Assembly (NCBI RefSeq): GCF_009177095.1
Contig: NZ_AP021861.1
Coordinates: forward strand, 1,550,001-1,614,000
Length of the DNA: 64,000 bases
Origin: Lacipirellula parvula
GTDB lineage: Bacteria; Planctomycetota; Planctomycetia; Pirellulales; Lacipirellulaceae
Reading direction: 5' to 3'
The translations under genes were made by a program, and so were the position numbers. Below the pieces are notes generated by a model, which saw only the letters and a program-made list of their open reading frames with translations, was not told where the DNA came from and did no database searches. Below are positions 43,253 to 52,191 of this stretch, one piece after another. The first letter of the stretch is position 1, and each line of letters opens with the position of its first letter.

Positions 43253-43996
43253 ATGCCCCCCGCCCCCGCCATGGCGATCGTCCTTGCCGCCGGTAAGGGG
43301 ACGCGCATGAAGTCGGAGCTTCCCAAGGTTCTCGTCCCCGTCGCCGGCCGTCCGATGGTCCGCTACGTGATCGATGCCCTGCGGGCCGCCGGGGTCGAGC
43401 GGGTCGTCGTCGTCGTCGGCTACCGGGCCGACCTCGTCCGAACCGAACTCGCCGGCCTTCCCGGCATCGAGTTCGCAGACCAAACCGAACAGCTCGGCAC
43501 CGGCCACGCCGTCATGATGTGCCGCGAGCAGCTCGCTTCACATGACGGCCCTGTCGTCATCGTCGCCGGCGATTCGCCGATGCTCCAGGCCGACTCGGTC
43601 GCCACCCTCTTGGCGGAAGCCCGCGCACGCCGCACTGCTTGCCTCCTCGGCACGGTTCGCCGCGACGATCCGACAGGCTACGGCCGCATCGTCCGCAGCG
43701 CCGCCGGCGATTTCACCGGCATCGTCGAAGAAAAGGATGCCACTCCTGAGCAGCGGGCGATCACTGAAATCAACGTCAGCACCTACGTCTTCGACGCGAA
43801 AGAATTGCTCGCCGCCCTCGACCAGTTGCGGGCCGACAATTCCCAGCGAGAATATTACATCACCGACTGCCCAGCGATCCTTCTGGCTGCCGGCAAGCAG
43901 GTCGCCGCGCTCAACGTGCTGAAGCCCCGCGAGGCCCTCAGCATCAACAGCCCGGAAGAACTTGCTCAAGTGGAGAAAGTCATGAGTGGCGTGTAG
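43253..43996 (+). CDS. GlmU-type nucleotidyltransferase, N-terminal half only
   Basis: The 247-aa protein is the uridyltransferase half of GlmU: VLAAGKGTRMKSELPKVL (nucleotide loop), QLGTGHAVM, VIVAGDSPML and the metal-site DPTGYGRIVR, then EINVSTYVFD and NSQREYYITD. The left-handed beta-helix acetyltransferase half of bifunctional GlmU is absent, and the stop is clean at 43996. It may make UDP-GlcNAc together with a separate acetyltransferase, or act on another sugar phosphate. prs follows by 77 bp, as in the glmU-prs order of Gram-positive bacteria. Confidence 0.9.
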   Translation: MPPAPAMAIVLAAGKGTRMKSELPKVLVPVAGRPMVRYVIDALRAAGVERVVVVVGYRADLVRTELAGLPGIEFADQTEQLGTGHAVMMCREQLASHDGPVVIVAGDSPMLQADSVATLLAEARARRTACLLGTVRRDDPTGYGRIVRSAAGDFTGIVEEKDATPEQRAITEINVSTYVFDAKELLAALDQLRADNSQREYYITDCPAILLAAGKQVAALNVLKPREALSINSPEELAQVEKVMSGV

Positions 43997-44073
43997 CGAG
44001 TGACGAGTTCTCTTCGCTCGTCAGCTCCTTTCCTCTCTCGCAACTCGAAACTCACAACTCGCAACCCTCCCTC

Positions 44074-45018
44074 ATGAACGACCTCAAGATCTTCAGTGGC
44101 AAAGCGAACCGGCCCCTCAGCCAACAGATTTGCGAGTATCTGGGCGTGCCGCTCGGCGACATTTCGCTCGGCAATTTCCCCGACGGCGAAACCTCGTGCA
44201 AAATCAACGAGGACATCCGCGGCCGCGACGTTTACCTGCTGCAGCCGACCTGCCCGCCGGTCAACGACAACCTCTTCCAGCTGCTCGTGATGATCGACAG
44301 CTGCAAGCGAGCCAGCGCCGAACGCATCACCGCGGTGATGCCCTACTTCGGCTACGCCCGCCAAGATCGTAAAGACGAGGGACGCGTCCCGATTACCGCG
44401 AAGCTGGTGGCGAACCTCATCACCCGCGCCGGCGCCGACCGCGTGCTGACGATGGATCTCCACGCCGCGCAGATCCAGGGCTTCTTCGATGTCCCGGTCG
44501 ATCACCTTTACGCCGCCCCGGTGCTCAACGAGTACTTCCTCAGCCTCGGCATCCAGCCCGAAGAAATCGTGATCGTCAGTCCCGACGAAGGAAGCATCAA
44601 GCGGGCCCTCGGCCACGCAAAGCGGATTGGCGGCTCGGTGGCGATCATCGACAAGCGTCGCATGAGCGCTGAAAAGACCGTGCAGGCGAACATCCTCGGC
44701 GGCCCCGTCGCCGGCAAAGTGGCGCTGATGTTCGACGACATGATCAGCACGGCCGGCTCGATCAAAGGCGCCGCGAACGTCCTCCACGAAAACGGCGTGA
44801 AGGAAATCCACGTCGGCGTTTCGCACGCCGTCCTCTGCGGCAACGCAATGAACAACCTCCGCGAAGCGAACCTCGCGAGCCTCATCTGCACGAACTCGAT
44901 CCCGCAACGGGCCGACCAAATGCCGCCGAACACGCGCGTGCTAAGCGTCGCACCCCTTCTCGGCGAAGCGATCAAACGCATCCACCGCAACGAATCGGTG
45001 AGCGGGCTGTTCAAATAG
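44074..45018 (+). CDS. prs: ribose-phosphate pyrophosphokinase
   Basis: Prs transfers pyrophosphate from ATP to ribose 5-phosphate to make PRPP for nucleotides, histidine and tryptophan. The 314-aa protein has FPDGETSCKI, PYFGYARQDRKDEGR (ATP site), MDLHAAQIQGFFDVPVDHL and the PRPP loop LMFDDMISTAGSI. All allosteric and catalytic segments are present at normal length. It lies 77 bp after the GlmU half. The first-base context shows no strong ribosome binding site. Confidence 0.97.
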   Translation: MNDLKIFSGKANRPLSQQICEYLGVPLGDISLGNFPDGETSCKINEDIRGRDVYLLQPTCPPVNDNLFQLLVMIDSCKRASAERITAVMPYFGYARQDRKDEGRVPITAKLVANLITRAGADRVLTMDLHAAQIQGFFDVPVDHLYAAPVLNEYFLSLGIQPEEIVIVSPDEGSIKRALGHAKRIGGSVAIIDKRRMSAEKTVQANILGGPVAGKVALMFDDMISTAGSIKGAANVLHENGVKEIHVGVSHAVLCGNAMNNLREANLASLICTNSIPQRADQMPPNTRVLSVAPLLGEAIKRIHRNESVSGLFK

Positions 45019-45166
45019 CCGCGCGCCGCCACCCCAGCGCACCGCCGACCACTCCGCAACGCCCATTTGGCCCCGCCCGCTCGCGGCGGGCGTTTCCGCT
45101 ATTCGCACCGCGCACTCACAAGCAGGCATATAATCAGGCGACTCATCCCCTTCGCGTAATCGCCAC

Positions 45167-46270
45167 ATGCCCGCTCCCCTCACCCTCGACCATCTCCGCC
45201 GCTACGCCATCACGCGTAGCCTCTTCAAACCAACGACGTTGCCGCGCGCCATTGCCAAGCTCGGCTTCGTCCAGGTCGACCCGATTCGCGCGCCGGCCCG
45301 AGCGCAAGACCTCACCCTCCGCCACCGCGTTACCGGCTACCGCGCCGGCGATCTCGAAGCACGCTACTCGCGACTCGCCATCGAAGAAGACTTCTTCGTC
45401 AACTACGGCATCCTACCCCGCGCTACGCAGCGCCTCATGCATCCGCGCACAGCCCGCGTCGAATGGTCGTCGTCGCGCTGGACGCAGGCGCAAGCCGTGC
45501 TCGAGTTCGTCCAAAGTCGCGGCGCCGCACACCCCCGCGAGGTCGACGCCGCCTTTCAGCATGGCACGACGAAAAACTGGTTTGGCGGCAACACGAAGGC
45601 CAGCACGCAACTGCTCGACGGCATGCACTACCGCGGCCTGCTCCGCGTCGCCCGGCGAGACAGTGGCATCCGCGTTTACGCCCCGCAACTCGCCCACGAG
45701 CAAGATGCTCCGGTCGACCCCGATGCGGCCCTCGACGCCCTCGTCGACGTCGTCGTGGCCAAGTACGCGCCACTCCCTGCCGCGACGCTCGGCCGCTTGG
45801 TGATGGCGCTTGGTTCCGCCGCCCCGCAGTGGCGCGACGAGCGCCGTGCAGCACTCTCGCGCACCAAAGCAAGATTGCCGCAAGCAACCGTCGAAGGCTG
45901 CCGCTGGTTCTGGCCCGCCGATGAAAACCCCGCCAGCCGCCGCTTCGCCAGCGATGCCGTGCTCGACGACCAACTACGCTTGCTGGCTCCCTTCGATCCC
46001 ATCGTCTGGGACCGCCAACGCTTCGAGCAGTTCTGGGGCTGGGCCTACCGCTTCGAAGCCTACACTCCGGCGCCGAAGCGCGTCCGCGGCTACTACGCCC
46101 TCCCCATGTTGTGGCGCGGTCAAGTGATCGGCTGGGCCAACGCCGCCGTCCGCAACGGCCGCCTGCAACTGCAACCCGGCTACGTCACCGGCCGAGCCCC
46201 GCGCGACGCTGCATTTAAGTCGGCGATGCTAGAAGAGCGGGATCGCATGGAGCAGTTCCTCGGCGTGTGA
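45167..46270 (+). CDS. YcaQ-like winged-helix DNA glycosylase
   Basis: The 367-aa protein matches the HTH_42/YcaQ family. E. coli YcaQ unhooks DNA interstrand crosslinks and removes N7-alkylated guanines. The catalytic QVD motif lies at residues 36-38 in GFVQVDPIRAPARAQDL, and the rest of the tandem winged-helix fold follows (RHRVTGYRAGDLEARY, LLAPFDPIVWDRQRF, the C-terminal barrel GYYALPMLWRG). The D in QVD matches the YcaQ rather than the QxQ (AlkZ) subgroup. It stands between prs and rplY, which are close neighbours in other bacteria. Confidence 0.87.
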   Translation: MPAPLTLDHLRRYAITRSLFKPTTLPRAIAKLGFVQVDPIRAPARAQDLTLRHRVTGYRAGDLEARYSRLAIEEDFFVNYGILPRATQRLMHPRTARVEWSSSRWTQAQAVLEFVQSRGAAHPREVDAAFQHGTTKNWFGGNTKASTQLLDGMHYRGLLRVARRDSGIRVYAPQLAHEQDAPVDPDAALDALVDVVVAKYAPLPAATLGRLVMALGSAAPQWRDERRAALSRTKARLPQATVEGCRWFWPADENPASRRFASDAVLDDQLRLLAPFDPIVWDRQRFEQFWGWAYRFEAYTPAPKRVRGYYALPMLWRGQVIGWANAAVRNGRLQLQPGYVTGRAPRDAAFKSAMLEERDRMEQFLGV

Positions 46271-46423
46271 ACCCACTGAGTGGGGCGTGGGTAGCCTCGG
46301 TTGCCGCCCCAAGTGGCTATCAGGGCCATCTGAGAGTGCAATCCTTCGGGTCGAACTCCCCCGAATTAGCCTCCCGCGGCTGCGCCGCCCTGGGTAGGCG
46401 TGTACGCCAACCAGGACTACCCG

Positions 46424-46744
46424 CTATTGAAGGTCAAATTCGTCGTGATTTCCATTGGCATCGATAAGCTTGAGTTTGCGGCCGCTTCTTTCAACTGTGT
46501 ATATCTTCGCGCCTCCGCTTGAGGTTTCGACTCTGAGTCGACCGTCGGATAAACGATTCCATCGCAGGCCTTCAGTAACGTCGATACCAGATTGGGCCCC
46601 TACTCCGCTGCCATCCGAAAGGAACTCCACGCTCACTCCAGAGGCTGAACTCTTCCAGTTTCCAACGACCTGGTCGTCCGCACAGCCACTAAGCGCAAAG
46701 ATGGAAGTCACGATGAGCATTGCAATCCAGCATCTAGGTCGCAT
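46424..46744 (-). CDS. small putative lipoprotein
   Basis: The 106-aa protein has a type II signal (MLIVTSIFALSGC, lipobox LSGC) followed by a small beta-sheet domain (VGNWKSSASGVSVEFLSDGSG, here split; GLRWNRLSDGRLRVETS; KLKLIDANGNHDEFDLQ). The repeating pattern resembles lipocalin-like or DUF-type small sensors that test whether a value exceeds a threshold, but no family is assigned. It is lower in GC than its neighbours. It is isolated and reads toward the YcaQ-like gene. Confidence 0.75.
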   Translation of the reverse strand: MRPRCWIAMLIVTSIFALSGCADDQVVGNWKSSASGVSVEFLSDGSGVGAQSGIDVTEGLRWNRLSDGRLRVETSSGGAKIYTVERSGRKLKLIDANGNHDEFDLQ

Positions 46745-47651
46745 GTTGGTTTCCTCGGACTGAGAGTGATTGAAGCTACTAAGCAGTGTATGGTGTTAAG
46801 TGTATTTTTAATATGGTTTTGTCAAAAATATGCTGGCGATGCAAGAAGGGCGGGTGGCTGGAGCGGCTCTCGGGGGGCTGCAGGGGGCGCGGTTTCGGCT
46901 CGAGCGGCTGGTGAGGGAGGTATCGCCGCAAGAGGTGCTCGTTCGCGCTGTCTCGCTCGAGTGGGCTTTTGCGTCTCGCTCGGACGCATCGCGCGGAATC
47001 TCAGCCCCAAAATGGGCGGATACCAACAGCCAGGGTCGTAAGACCCTGGTGGTAGTCCCCACAAATGCGAAAACCCCGTAGGGGCTCATACCCCTGTCTA
47101 CGGAAGGCTGCTCCTCAAGAGTTGTCGTAGCTTTGCCGCTTACGTTCCAGGGTGGCCAGAAATGACAGGTTTTCAATAGCCGTTTGAACCGTCACAATGG
47201 GTGTGTGGCGTAAGGTTGCATTTGGTAGGAAGTGTCTGCCACCGGAGCGGAAGCCGACAGTGCGTGCCAGCATTCGCTGCGTTTGTGACGCGTTAGCATC
47301 CAGAAAGCGGGGTTAGCGACGCTGTAACTCCTAGCGTCCCAATGGATTACAAATTGTGTCGCCAAAAGTGCGTTTGGCGACACAATTGACTCGCCATCGC
47401 AGGTAACGCCCAGAGTGAGGCTGATGCCAACAACAACTACCAACCCGTCTAGTTACCGCTATTGAGTCAGAAACCCCAATTCGCACACTTACCCAACCTA
47501 CCAATTGCCTCAGCCGCAAACCCACCGCTCCCGGTCCCAGGGACTCGAAAACTCCCCGGTTTCTGGGCTTGAACTCCACAAGGAATCGGGCACAATTGGG
47601 AGTTTGCCACTTGTTTGGCGGTCGACAGTATACGCGCGGAAAGCAGTTCAC
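46745..47651. other. long intergenic stretch, A/T-rich then repetitive
   Basis: No gene with a recognisable product was found in about 900 bp. The first 90 bp are A/T-rich. A perfect hairpin CCAGGGTC-GTAA-GACCCTGG lies at 47030-47049, and a longer one at 47352-47387. The short open frames here have skewed, shadow-like compositions. It may be a decayed mobile or accessory segment between prs/ycaQ and rplY. Confidence 0.5.
47352..47387. repeat. 15-bp perfect inverted repeat
   Basis: AATTGTGTCGCCAAA (47352-47366), AGTGCG, TTTGGCGACACAATT (47373-47387). No T tract follows. It lies about 265 bp upstream of rplY and may be a regulatory or mobile-element relic. Confidence 0.75.
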
Positions 47652-48287
47652 ATGTCCGATACGTTGCAGGTTGAAAAGCGGGATTTCACGGGAAAGCGGC
47701 GGAACCACCGGTTGCGCCTCGAAGGGAAGCTCCCCGGGATCGTTTACGGCCACGGCGAAGAGCCGGTCAGCGTCATCGTTCCGGCCGACCAATTGCGGGC
47801 CACGATTCGCCACGGCCACAAGGTCGTCGAGCTGCAAGGCGCCGCCACCGGTCAGGCCTTGCTGCAAAATGTTGAGTGGGACACCTTCCAACAACACTTG
47901 ATCCACGTCGACCTGTTGCGGGTCGATGCTAGCGAGCGTGTTGAAGTGGAAGTGCCGCTGCTGATCCGCGGCGAAGCCCCGGGCGAGCACGAAGGCGGCG
48001 TCGTCGAGCACCTGATCCACCACGTCGAGATCGAAACCTCGCCGCTCGCGATTCCTGAGTCGCTCCACCTGAGCCTCAAGAATCTCCACCTGAATCAAAC
48101 GCTGACGCTGGCCGATATCATCGACATGCCGGAAGGCGCCAAGGTGATTGGCGACCCGAAGACCGTCGCCGTGACCTGTCACGAACCGACCGCGGAAGTC
48201 GAAGAAGAAGCCGGCACTGGCGCCGCCGAACCCGAAGTCATTGGCCGCAAGGCTGCCGACGACGAGGAAGCGAAAGACAAGAAGTAG
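47652..48287 (+). CDS. rplY: 50S ribosomal protein L25, long (CTC) form
   Basis: L25 binds 5S rRNA in the large subunit. The 211-aa protein is the two-domain CTC/TL5 form: an N-terminal 5S-binding beta barrel (KRDFTGKRRNHRLRLEGKLP, VYGHGEEPVSV) and a C-terminal domain (VEVPLLIRGEAPG, LHLSLKNLHLNQTLTLADI), ending in an acidic tail. The ATG at 47652 is preceded by GGAAAG; upstream codons do not resemble the family. pth follows by 56 bp, matching the ctc-pth order of Bacillus. Confidence 0.95.
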   Translation: MSDTLQVEKRDFTGKRRNHRLRLEGKLPGIVYGHGEEPVSVIVPADQLRATIRHGHKVVELQGAATGQALLQNVEWDTFQQHLIHVDLLRVDASERVEVEVPLLIRGEAPGEHEGGVVEHLIHHVEIETSPLAIPESLHLSLKNLHLNQTLTLADIIDMPEGAKVIGDPKTVAVTCHEPTAEVEEEAGTGAAEPEVIGRKAADDEEAKDKK

Positions 48288-48343
48288 TTGGCCTTGGCCG
48301 CTTCTCGGTCCCGATAAGCGGCGAGTTAGGCAGGCAGTTAACG

Positions 48344-48913
48344 ATGAAGCTGGTTGTAGGCCTCGGCAACCCGGGACAGAAGTACGAGGGAACGAGACAC
48401 AACGTCGGCTTCGACCTGATCGACAGGCTCGTGCAGGAAACGGGGGCTTCGGCCCCCCGCTCGAAGTTCGACGGAGAAGTTTGGGAGTGTTTGCTGGAGG
48501 GAGAGAAGTCGCTCCTGCTAAAGCCGCTGACGTTCATGAACAAGAGCGGCGGCAGCGTGCGGAAAGCGACTGATTTCTACCAAATTCCGGCAAACGACGT
48601 GGTAATCGTCTGTGACGACTTCAACATCCCGCTCGGGCAGTTGAGGCTTCGAACAGGCGGTTCCGACGGCGGACAAAACGGATTGGCCGACACCATCAGG
48701 TCGTTGGGAACTCAAGAAGTTCCCCGCCTGCGGATTGGCATCGGCCCGGTGCCGGAACGATGGAATCCGGCCGATTTTGTCCTCGGAAAATTTGGCCCCG
48801 ACGAGCGCGTCGAAGTCGCCCTCCAGGTGGCTCGATCCGCAGACGCGGTGCGAATGTGGGCGAAGCAAGGCATGCTCCCCGCAATGAACCGGTTCAATGG
48901 CAAAGGCAATTAA
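48344..48913 (+). CDS. pth: peptidyl-tRNA hydrolase
   Basis: Pth releases peptides from tRNAs that drop off the ribosome. The 189-aa protein has VVGLGNPGQKYEGTRHNVGF, with the catalytic His in TRHNVGF, KPLTFMNKSGG (conserved Asn), VVIVCDDFNIPLGQLRLRTG with the conserved Asp, and GGQNGLADTIRSLG. The C-terminus VLGKFGPDE is typical. It is probably co-transcribed with rplY. A short repetitive tract resembling AGCTATTAGC and GTCAGTGGTC separates it from rpsF. Confidence 0.96.
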   Translation: MKLVVGLGNPGQKYEGTRHNVGFDLIDRLVQETGASAPRSKFDGEVWECLLEGEKSLLLKPLTFMNKSGGSVRKATDFYQIPANDVVIVCDDFNIPLGQLRLRTGGSDGGQNGLADTIRSLGTQEVPRLRIGIGPVPERWNPADFVLGKFGPDERVEVALQVARSADAVRMWAKQGMLPAMNRFNGKGN

Positions 48914-49004
48914 TTTGCTGTTAGCTATTAGCCGTGGGCTGTCGGCCGTCAGTGGTCGGTAGCTCATGGCTAACAGCTTACAGCTCAACTCAGGAGTTCT
49001 AGTC

Positions 49005-49394
49005 TTGGCAGACAACACAGCAGTATACGAAGCCCTGTTCATTCTCGACTCGAACAAGTTCGCTCGGGAACGCGATGGCTTGGCCCGCGAAGTCGAAGCG
49101 CTAGTCGAGGCGGTCGATGGCGAAGTCCTGGTCAGCCGTCTGTGGGAAGAGCGTCGCTTGGCGTTCCCGATCAAGGGACAACGCAAGGGTGCCTACTGGC
49201 TCATGTACCTGCGCCTCCCGACCCTCCGGCTCACCGAACTAACCCGCTCGTGCGAGATCAACGACTCGATCTTGCGTCAGATGTTCGTGAAGCTGCCGCC
49301 GAGCCTGGTCGACGCGATCGTGGCTCACGCCAAGGGCGAGACGCCGGCCGAAGAGCCGGCTGGCGAGCCGGTTGGCGCCGGGGCGGAAGGCTAA
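49005..49394 (+). CDS. rpsF: 30S ribosomal protein S6
   Basis: S6 binds with S18 in the platform of the small subunit. The TTG at 49005 is chosen because AGGAG (48992-48996) lies 8 nt upstream and the product then starts ADNTAVYEALFILDSNKF, as the family does. The ATG at 48966 would add 13 repeat-derived residues. The 129-aa protein has RRLAFPIKGQRKGAYWLMYL and RQMFVKLPPS. The Glu/Pro/Gly-rich tail is expendable. ssb follows, as in most bacteria. Confidence 0.95.
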   Translation: MADNTAVYEALFILDSNKFARERDGLAREVEALVEAVDGEVLVSRLWEERRLAFPIKGQRKGAYWLMYLRLPTLRLTELTRSCEINDSILRQMFVKLPPSLVDAIVAHAKGETPAEEPAGEPVGAGAEG

Positions 49395-49516
49395 ACGGAA
49401 TTTCCACCGGAAGCTGGTACGGCAGGCGGAACATTAGTACACTACTTGGGTCTTGAGCCTGTAAGCGTTAGTCGACCCAAGTCGGCGGAATGTCCGCCTC
49501 ACAAGGAACCTTTGCC

Positions 49517-50002
49517 ATGGCCAGCTTCAACCGCGTCGTCCTCGTCGGCAACCTCACCCGCGATCCTGAGCTCCGCTACATCCCCAGCGGCTCGGCGGTT
49601 TCGGAAATCGGGCTGGCGGTGAACGACCGCGTGAAGAAGGGCGACCAATGGGTCGACGAGACGACTTTCGTCGACGTCACCCTATGGGGCCGCACGGCGG
49701 AAGTAGCGAACGAATACCTCAGCAAAGGCTCGTCGGTCCTCATCGAGGGCCGGTTGAAGCTCGATAGCTGGGAAAAGGATGGCCAGAAGCGGAGCAAGCT
49801 TCGCGTCATCTGTGAGAAGATGCAGATGCTCGGCGGTCGCGAAGGCGGCGGCGGAGGAGGGGGTGGCGGCGGTGCGGCTCGCGGCGGCAATCGCGTTAGC
49901 AGCGGCGCCCGCGCCTCGCAACAATCATCCTCGGACGATTACGGCTCGTACGACGACGGCGGCCCCTCCGGCGGCTTCCCCGACGACGAGATCCCGTTCT
50001 AA
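49517..50002 (+). CDS. ssb: single-stranded DNA-binding protein
   Basis: SSB coats single-stranded DNA and recruits repair and replication partners. The 161-aa protein has the OB fold ([53 protein letters not shown]), a Gly-only run near residue 110, a disordered linker and the acidic partner-binding tip PDDEIPF. The ATG at 49517 has AAGGAA upstream; the longer start from 49490 is unlikely. rplI follows after 72 bp. The usual rpsR (S18) is not between them. Confidence 0.96.
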   Translation: MASFNRVVLVGNLTRDPELRYIPSGSAVSEIGLAVNDRVKKGDQWVDETTFVDVTLWGRTAEVANEYLSKGSSVLIEGRLKLDSWEKDGQKRSKLRVICEKMQMLGGREGGGGGGGGGGAARGGNRVSSGARASQQSSSDDYGSYDDGGPSGGFPDDEIPF

Positions 50003-50074
50003 GCAATACGAGACAAACCAATTAACGCGTTCGCCGGCTTATCCCGCGGCGAGTATCAAGCAAGTGGATTGACG

Positions 50075-50605
50075 ATGACTACGAAGACCAAAAAGGCCAA
50101 GAATCCCGCCACCGCTTTTCGCCTGCCGACGGGCCCGACCGGCGGCGTTCAGCTGCTGCTGATCCACAACGTCGAAGATCTCGGCCACCAAGGCGATGTC
50201 GTCGAGGTTCGCCTCGGCTACGCCCTCAACTACCTCATTCCGCAAGGCTTGGCCACCGTCGCCACCGACCACCACAAGCGGATGGTCGAGAAGCACCGCG
50301 CCAAGCTGCAAGCCATCGAGAAGGCTCACCAAGCCGACCTGCGGAAGAAGGCCGTCGAGATCGCGAAGCAGAGCATCACGATCGAAGCCAACGCCACCGA
50401 AGACGGTCACCTCTACGGTAGTGTCGGCGCCCCGGAAATCGTCGCCGCGCTCAAGAAGAACGACATTCAGCTCCACACCGACCAGATCCGTCTGGAAGGC
50501 GTGCTCAAGGAACTCGGTCTCTACACCGTCAAGTTCCGCCTGTCGAGCGAAGTCGACGGCGAGCTCAAGGTGTGGGTCGTGCCGCAAGTCGGCGCCGACG
50601 CCTAA
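50075..50605 (+). CDS. rplI: 50S ribosomal protein L9
   Basis: L9 is an elongated large-subunit protein linked to reading-frame maintenance. The 176-aa protein has the N-terminal core VQLLLIHNVEDLGHQGDVVEVRLGYALNYL (shown across the strand-loop-strand), the long connecting helix and a C-terminal domain with EDGHLYGSVGAPEIVAAL. An N-terminal extension of about 25 basic residues precedes the usual start. The ATG at 50075 is used. dnaB follows after a hairpin. Confidence 0.95.
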   Translation: MTTKTKKAKNPATAFRLPTGPTGGVQLLLIHNVEDLGHQGDVVEVRLGYALNYLIPQGLATVATDHHKRMVEKHRAKLQAIEKAHQADLRKKAVEIAKQSITIEANATEDGHLYGSVGAPEIVAALKKNDIQLHTDQIRLEGVLKELGLYTVKFRLSSEVDGELKVWVVPQVGADA

Positions 50606-50635
50606 GTCGCCGCAATGACAATCGAACGCAACCAG

Positions 50636-50655
50636 CCGCCGGCGCGAGCCGGCGG
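50636..50655. repeat. GC-rich hairpin between rplI and dnaB
   Basis: CCGCCGGC (50636-50643), GCGA, GCCGGCGG (50648-50655). It is flanked by AACC and TTTGG, which extend the stem imperfectly. No T run follows, so it may be a transcript-stabilising stem or a relative of palindrome A rather than a terminator. Confidence 0.6.
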
Positions 50656-50739
50656 TTTGGCGTTTAGGGATGAAATTGGTTGCGTCCGCCGGCCTAGGCC
50701 GCGAAGATGCAAGCATCCAGCAGGACGAAGGAGCGCAGC

Positions 50740-52191
50740 ATGGCCGAACGCACTTGGCAGGATCGCAAAGGTTCGGACCGTGGCGCCACGTTTACCCCGG
50801 CCGCGCCGGAAGTCGACGTCTTCGACCGCAAGTTGCCGCAAAGCGTCGAAGCCGAGCGGGCAGTCCTCGGCAGTATTCTGCTGCTGCCGGAAGTCTTTGA
50901 CGAAGTGGCGCTGATCCTTCGCGCGACTGATTTCTACGACAACGCCAATCGCCAACTCTTCGAGCATTTGCTGGCGATGCACGACAGCGGCCAGCGCATC
51001 GACTTGATGCTGCTCGTCGAACGCCTGAAGACGGCGGAAATCTACGACGCGATCGGCGGCGCTGCGTATCTGGCGGAGATCGGCCGTCAGGTCCCGACGG
51101 CGGCCCATGCGGAGTACTACGCGAAGATTGTCGCCGACAAGGCGCTGCTTCGCTCGCTGATCCACGTCGGCATGGAGATCCAAACCGGCGCGTACGATCC
51201 CTCCTCCGACACGCGCGAGATGCTTAGCAAGGCTGAGGAAAAGGTCTTCTCGATTCTTGAGACGCGCGGCACTGGCCACGTCACGCAGATCTCGGAAGTG
51301 TTGCAGCACTCGCTCGACCGCATTGATGCGCGCATGGAGCATCAGAACACCTCCAGCGGCGTCGAAACCGGGTTCATCGACTTCGATCAGATGACCGGCG
51401 GTTTGCAGAAGTCGGAACTGATCATCCTCGCCGCACGGCCTTCCATGGGCAAAACGGCGCTCGCGATGAACATGGCCGAGCATGCCGGACTCACGGGCGT
51501 CGCCACGCTGTTCGTCAGCCTCGAAATGGCGGCGATCGAGCTCGGCGACCGCTTACTTTGCTCCGTCGCCCGCGTGAACGGCAACCGCCTCCGCAACGGC
51601 ACGGTGTCTCACGAAGAACGCCGCAAGCTGATCAATGCGGCGGCCCGCATCAGCCAGGCGCCGCTGTTTATCGACGACGCTCCCAGCCGCACGATGACCG
51701 AAATCGCGGCCAACGCCCGCCGGCTGAAGCGGAGCCACGACCTTGGCCTGATCGTCATCGACTACCTGCAGCTGATCGACCCCGACAACTCCCGCGACCC
51801 GCGGCAGGAACAGGTGTCGAAGATTTCGCGCCGCCTCAAGGGCCTCGCCCGCGAGATGCAGGTGCCCGTCCTCTGCCTCGGCCAGCTCAATCGGCAGGTC
51901 GAATCATCGAGCAGCAACAAGCCGCAGCTCAGCCACCTGCGTGAATCGGGTGCCATCGAGCAGGACGCCGACATCGTGATGTTCGTCCACCGCGAAGAGT
52001 ACTACATGACGAACGAGGAGGACCGTGAGCAGGTCCGCGGCCAGGCCGACCTGCTGATTCGCAAGAACCGCAGCGGCCCGGTGGGCGAAGTGAAGCTCAC
52101 CTGGAGCCACGAGTTCACGCGGTTCGAGAACTTCGCGGCGGCTGCTTATGCCGAGTTCGAATCGTACGGCCCGCCGCCTACGGACTTCTAG
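50740..52191 (+). CDS. dnaB: replicative DNA helicase DnaB
   Basis: DnaB is the hexameric 5'-3' helicase of the replication fork. The 483-aa protein has the N-terminal primase-interaction domain (QSVEAERAVLGSILL to about residue 140), a linker helix, and the RecA-like motor with Walker A RPSMGKTALA at about 231-240, the Walker B region LGLIVIDYLQLI, the arginine-finger region QLNRQVE and SHLRESGAIEQDAD. The ATG at 50740 follows AAGGAG by about 6 nt. It closes the rpsF-ssb-rplI-dnaB cluster. Confidence 0.97.
   Translation: MAERTWQDRKGSDRGATFTPAAPEVDVFDRKLPQSVEAERAVLGSILLLPEVFDEVALILRATDFYDNANRQLFEHLLAMHDSGQRIDLMLLVERLKTAEIYDAIGGAAYLAEIGRQVPTAAHAEYYAKIVADKALLRSLIHVGMEIQTGAYDPSSDTREMLSKAEEKVFSILETRGTGHVTQISEVLQHSLDRIDARMEHQNTSSGVETGFIDFDQMTGGLQKSELIILAARPSMGKTALAMNMAEHAGLTGVATLFVSLEMAAIELGDRLLCSVARVNGNRLRNGTVSHEERRKLINAAARISQAPLFIDDAPSRTMTEIAANARRLKRSHDLGLIVIDYLQLIDPDNSRDPRQEQVSKISRRLKGLAREMQVPVLCLGQLNRQVESSSSNKPQLSHLRESGAIEQDADIVMFVHREEYYMTNEEDREQVRGQADLLIRKNRSGPVGEVKLTWSHEFTRFENFAAAAYAEFESYGPPPTDF

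Noticed and set aside
46808-47176. 122-codon minus-strand frame in the 900-bp gap
   Set aside because: Composition is Ser/Arg/Thr-rich in the manner of a frameshifted shadow, with no homology that I recognise.
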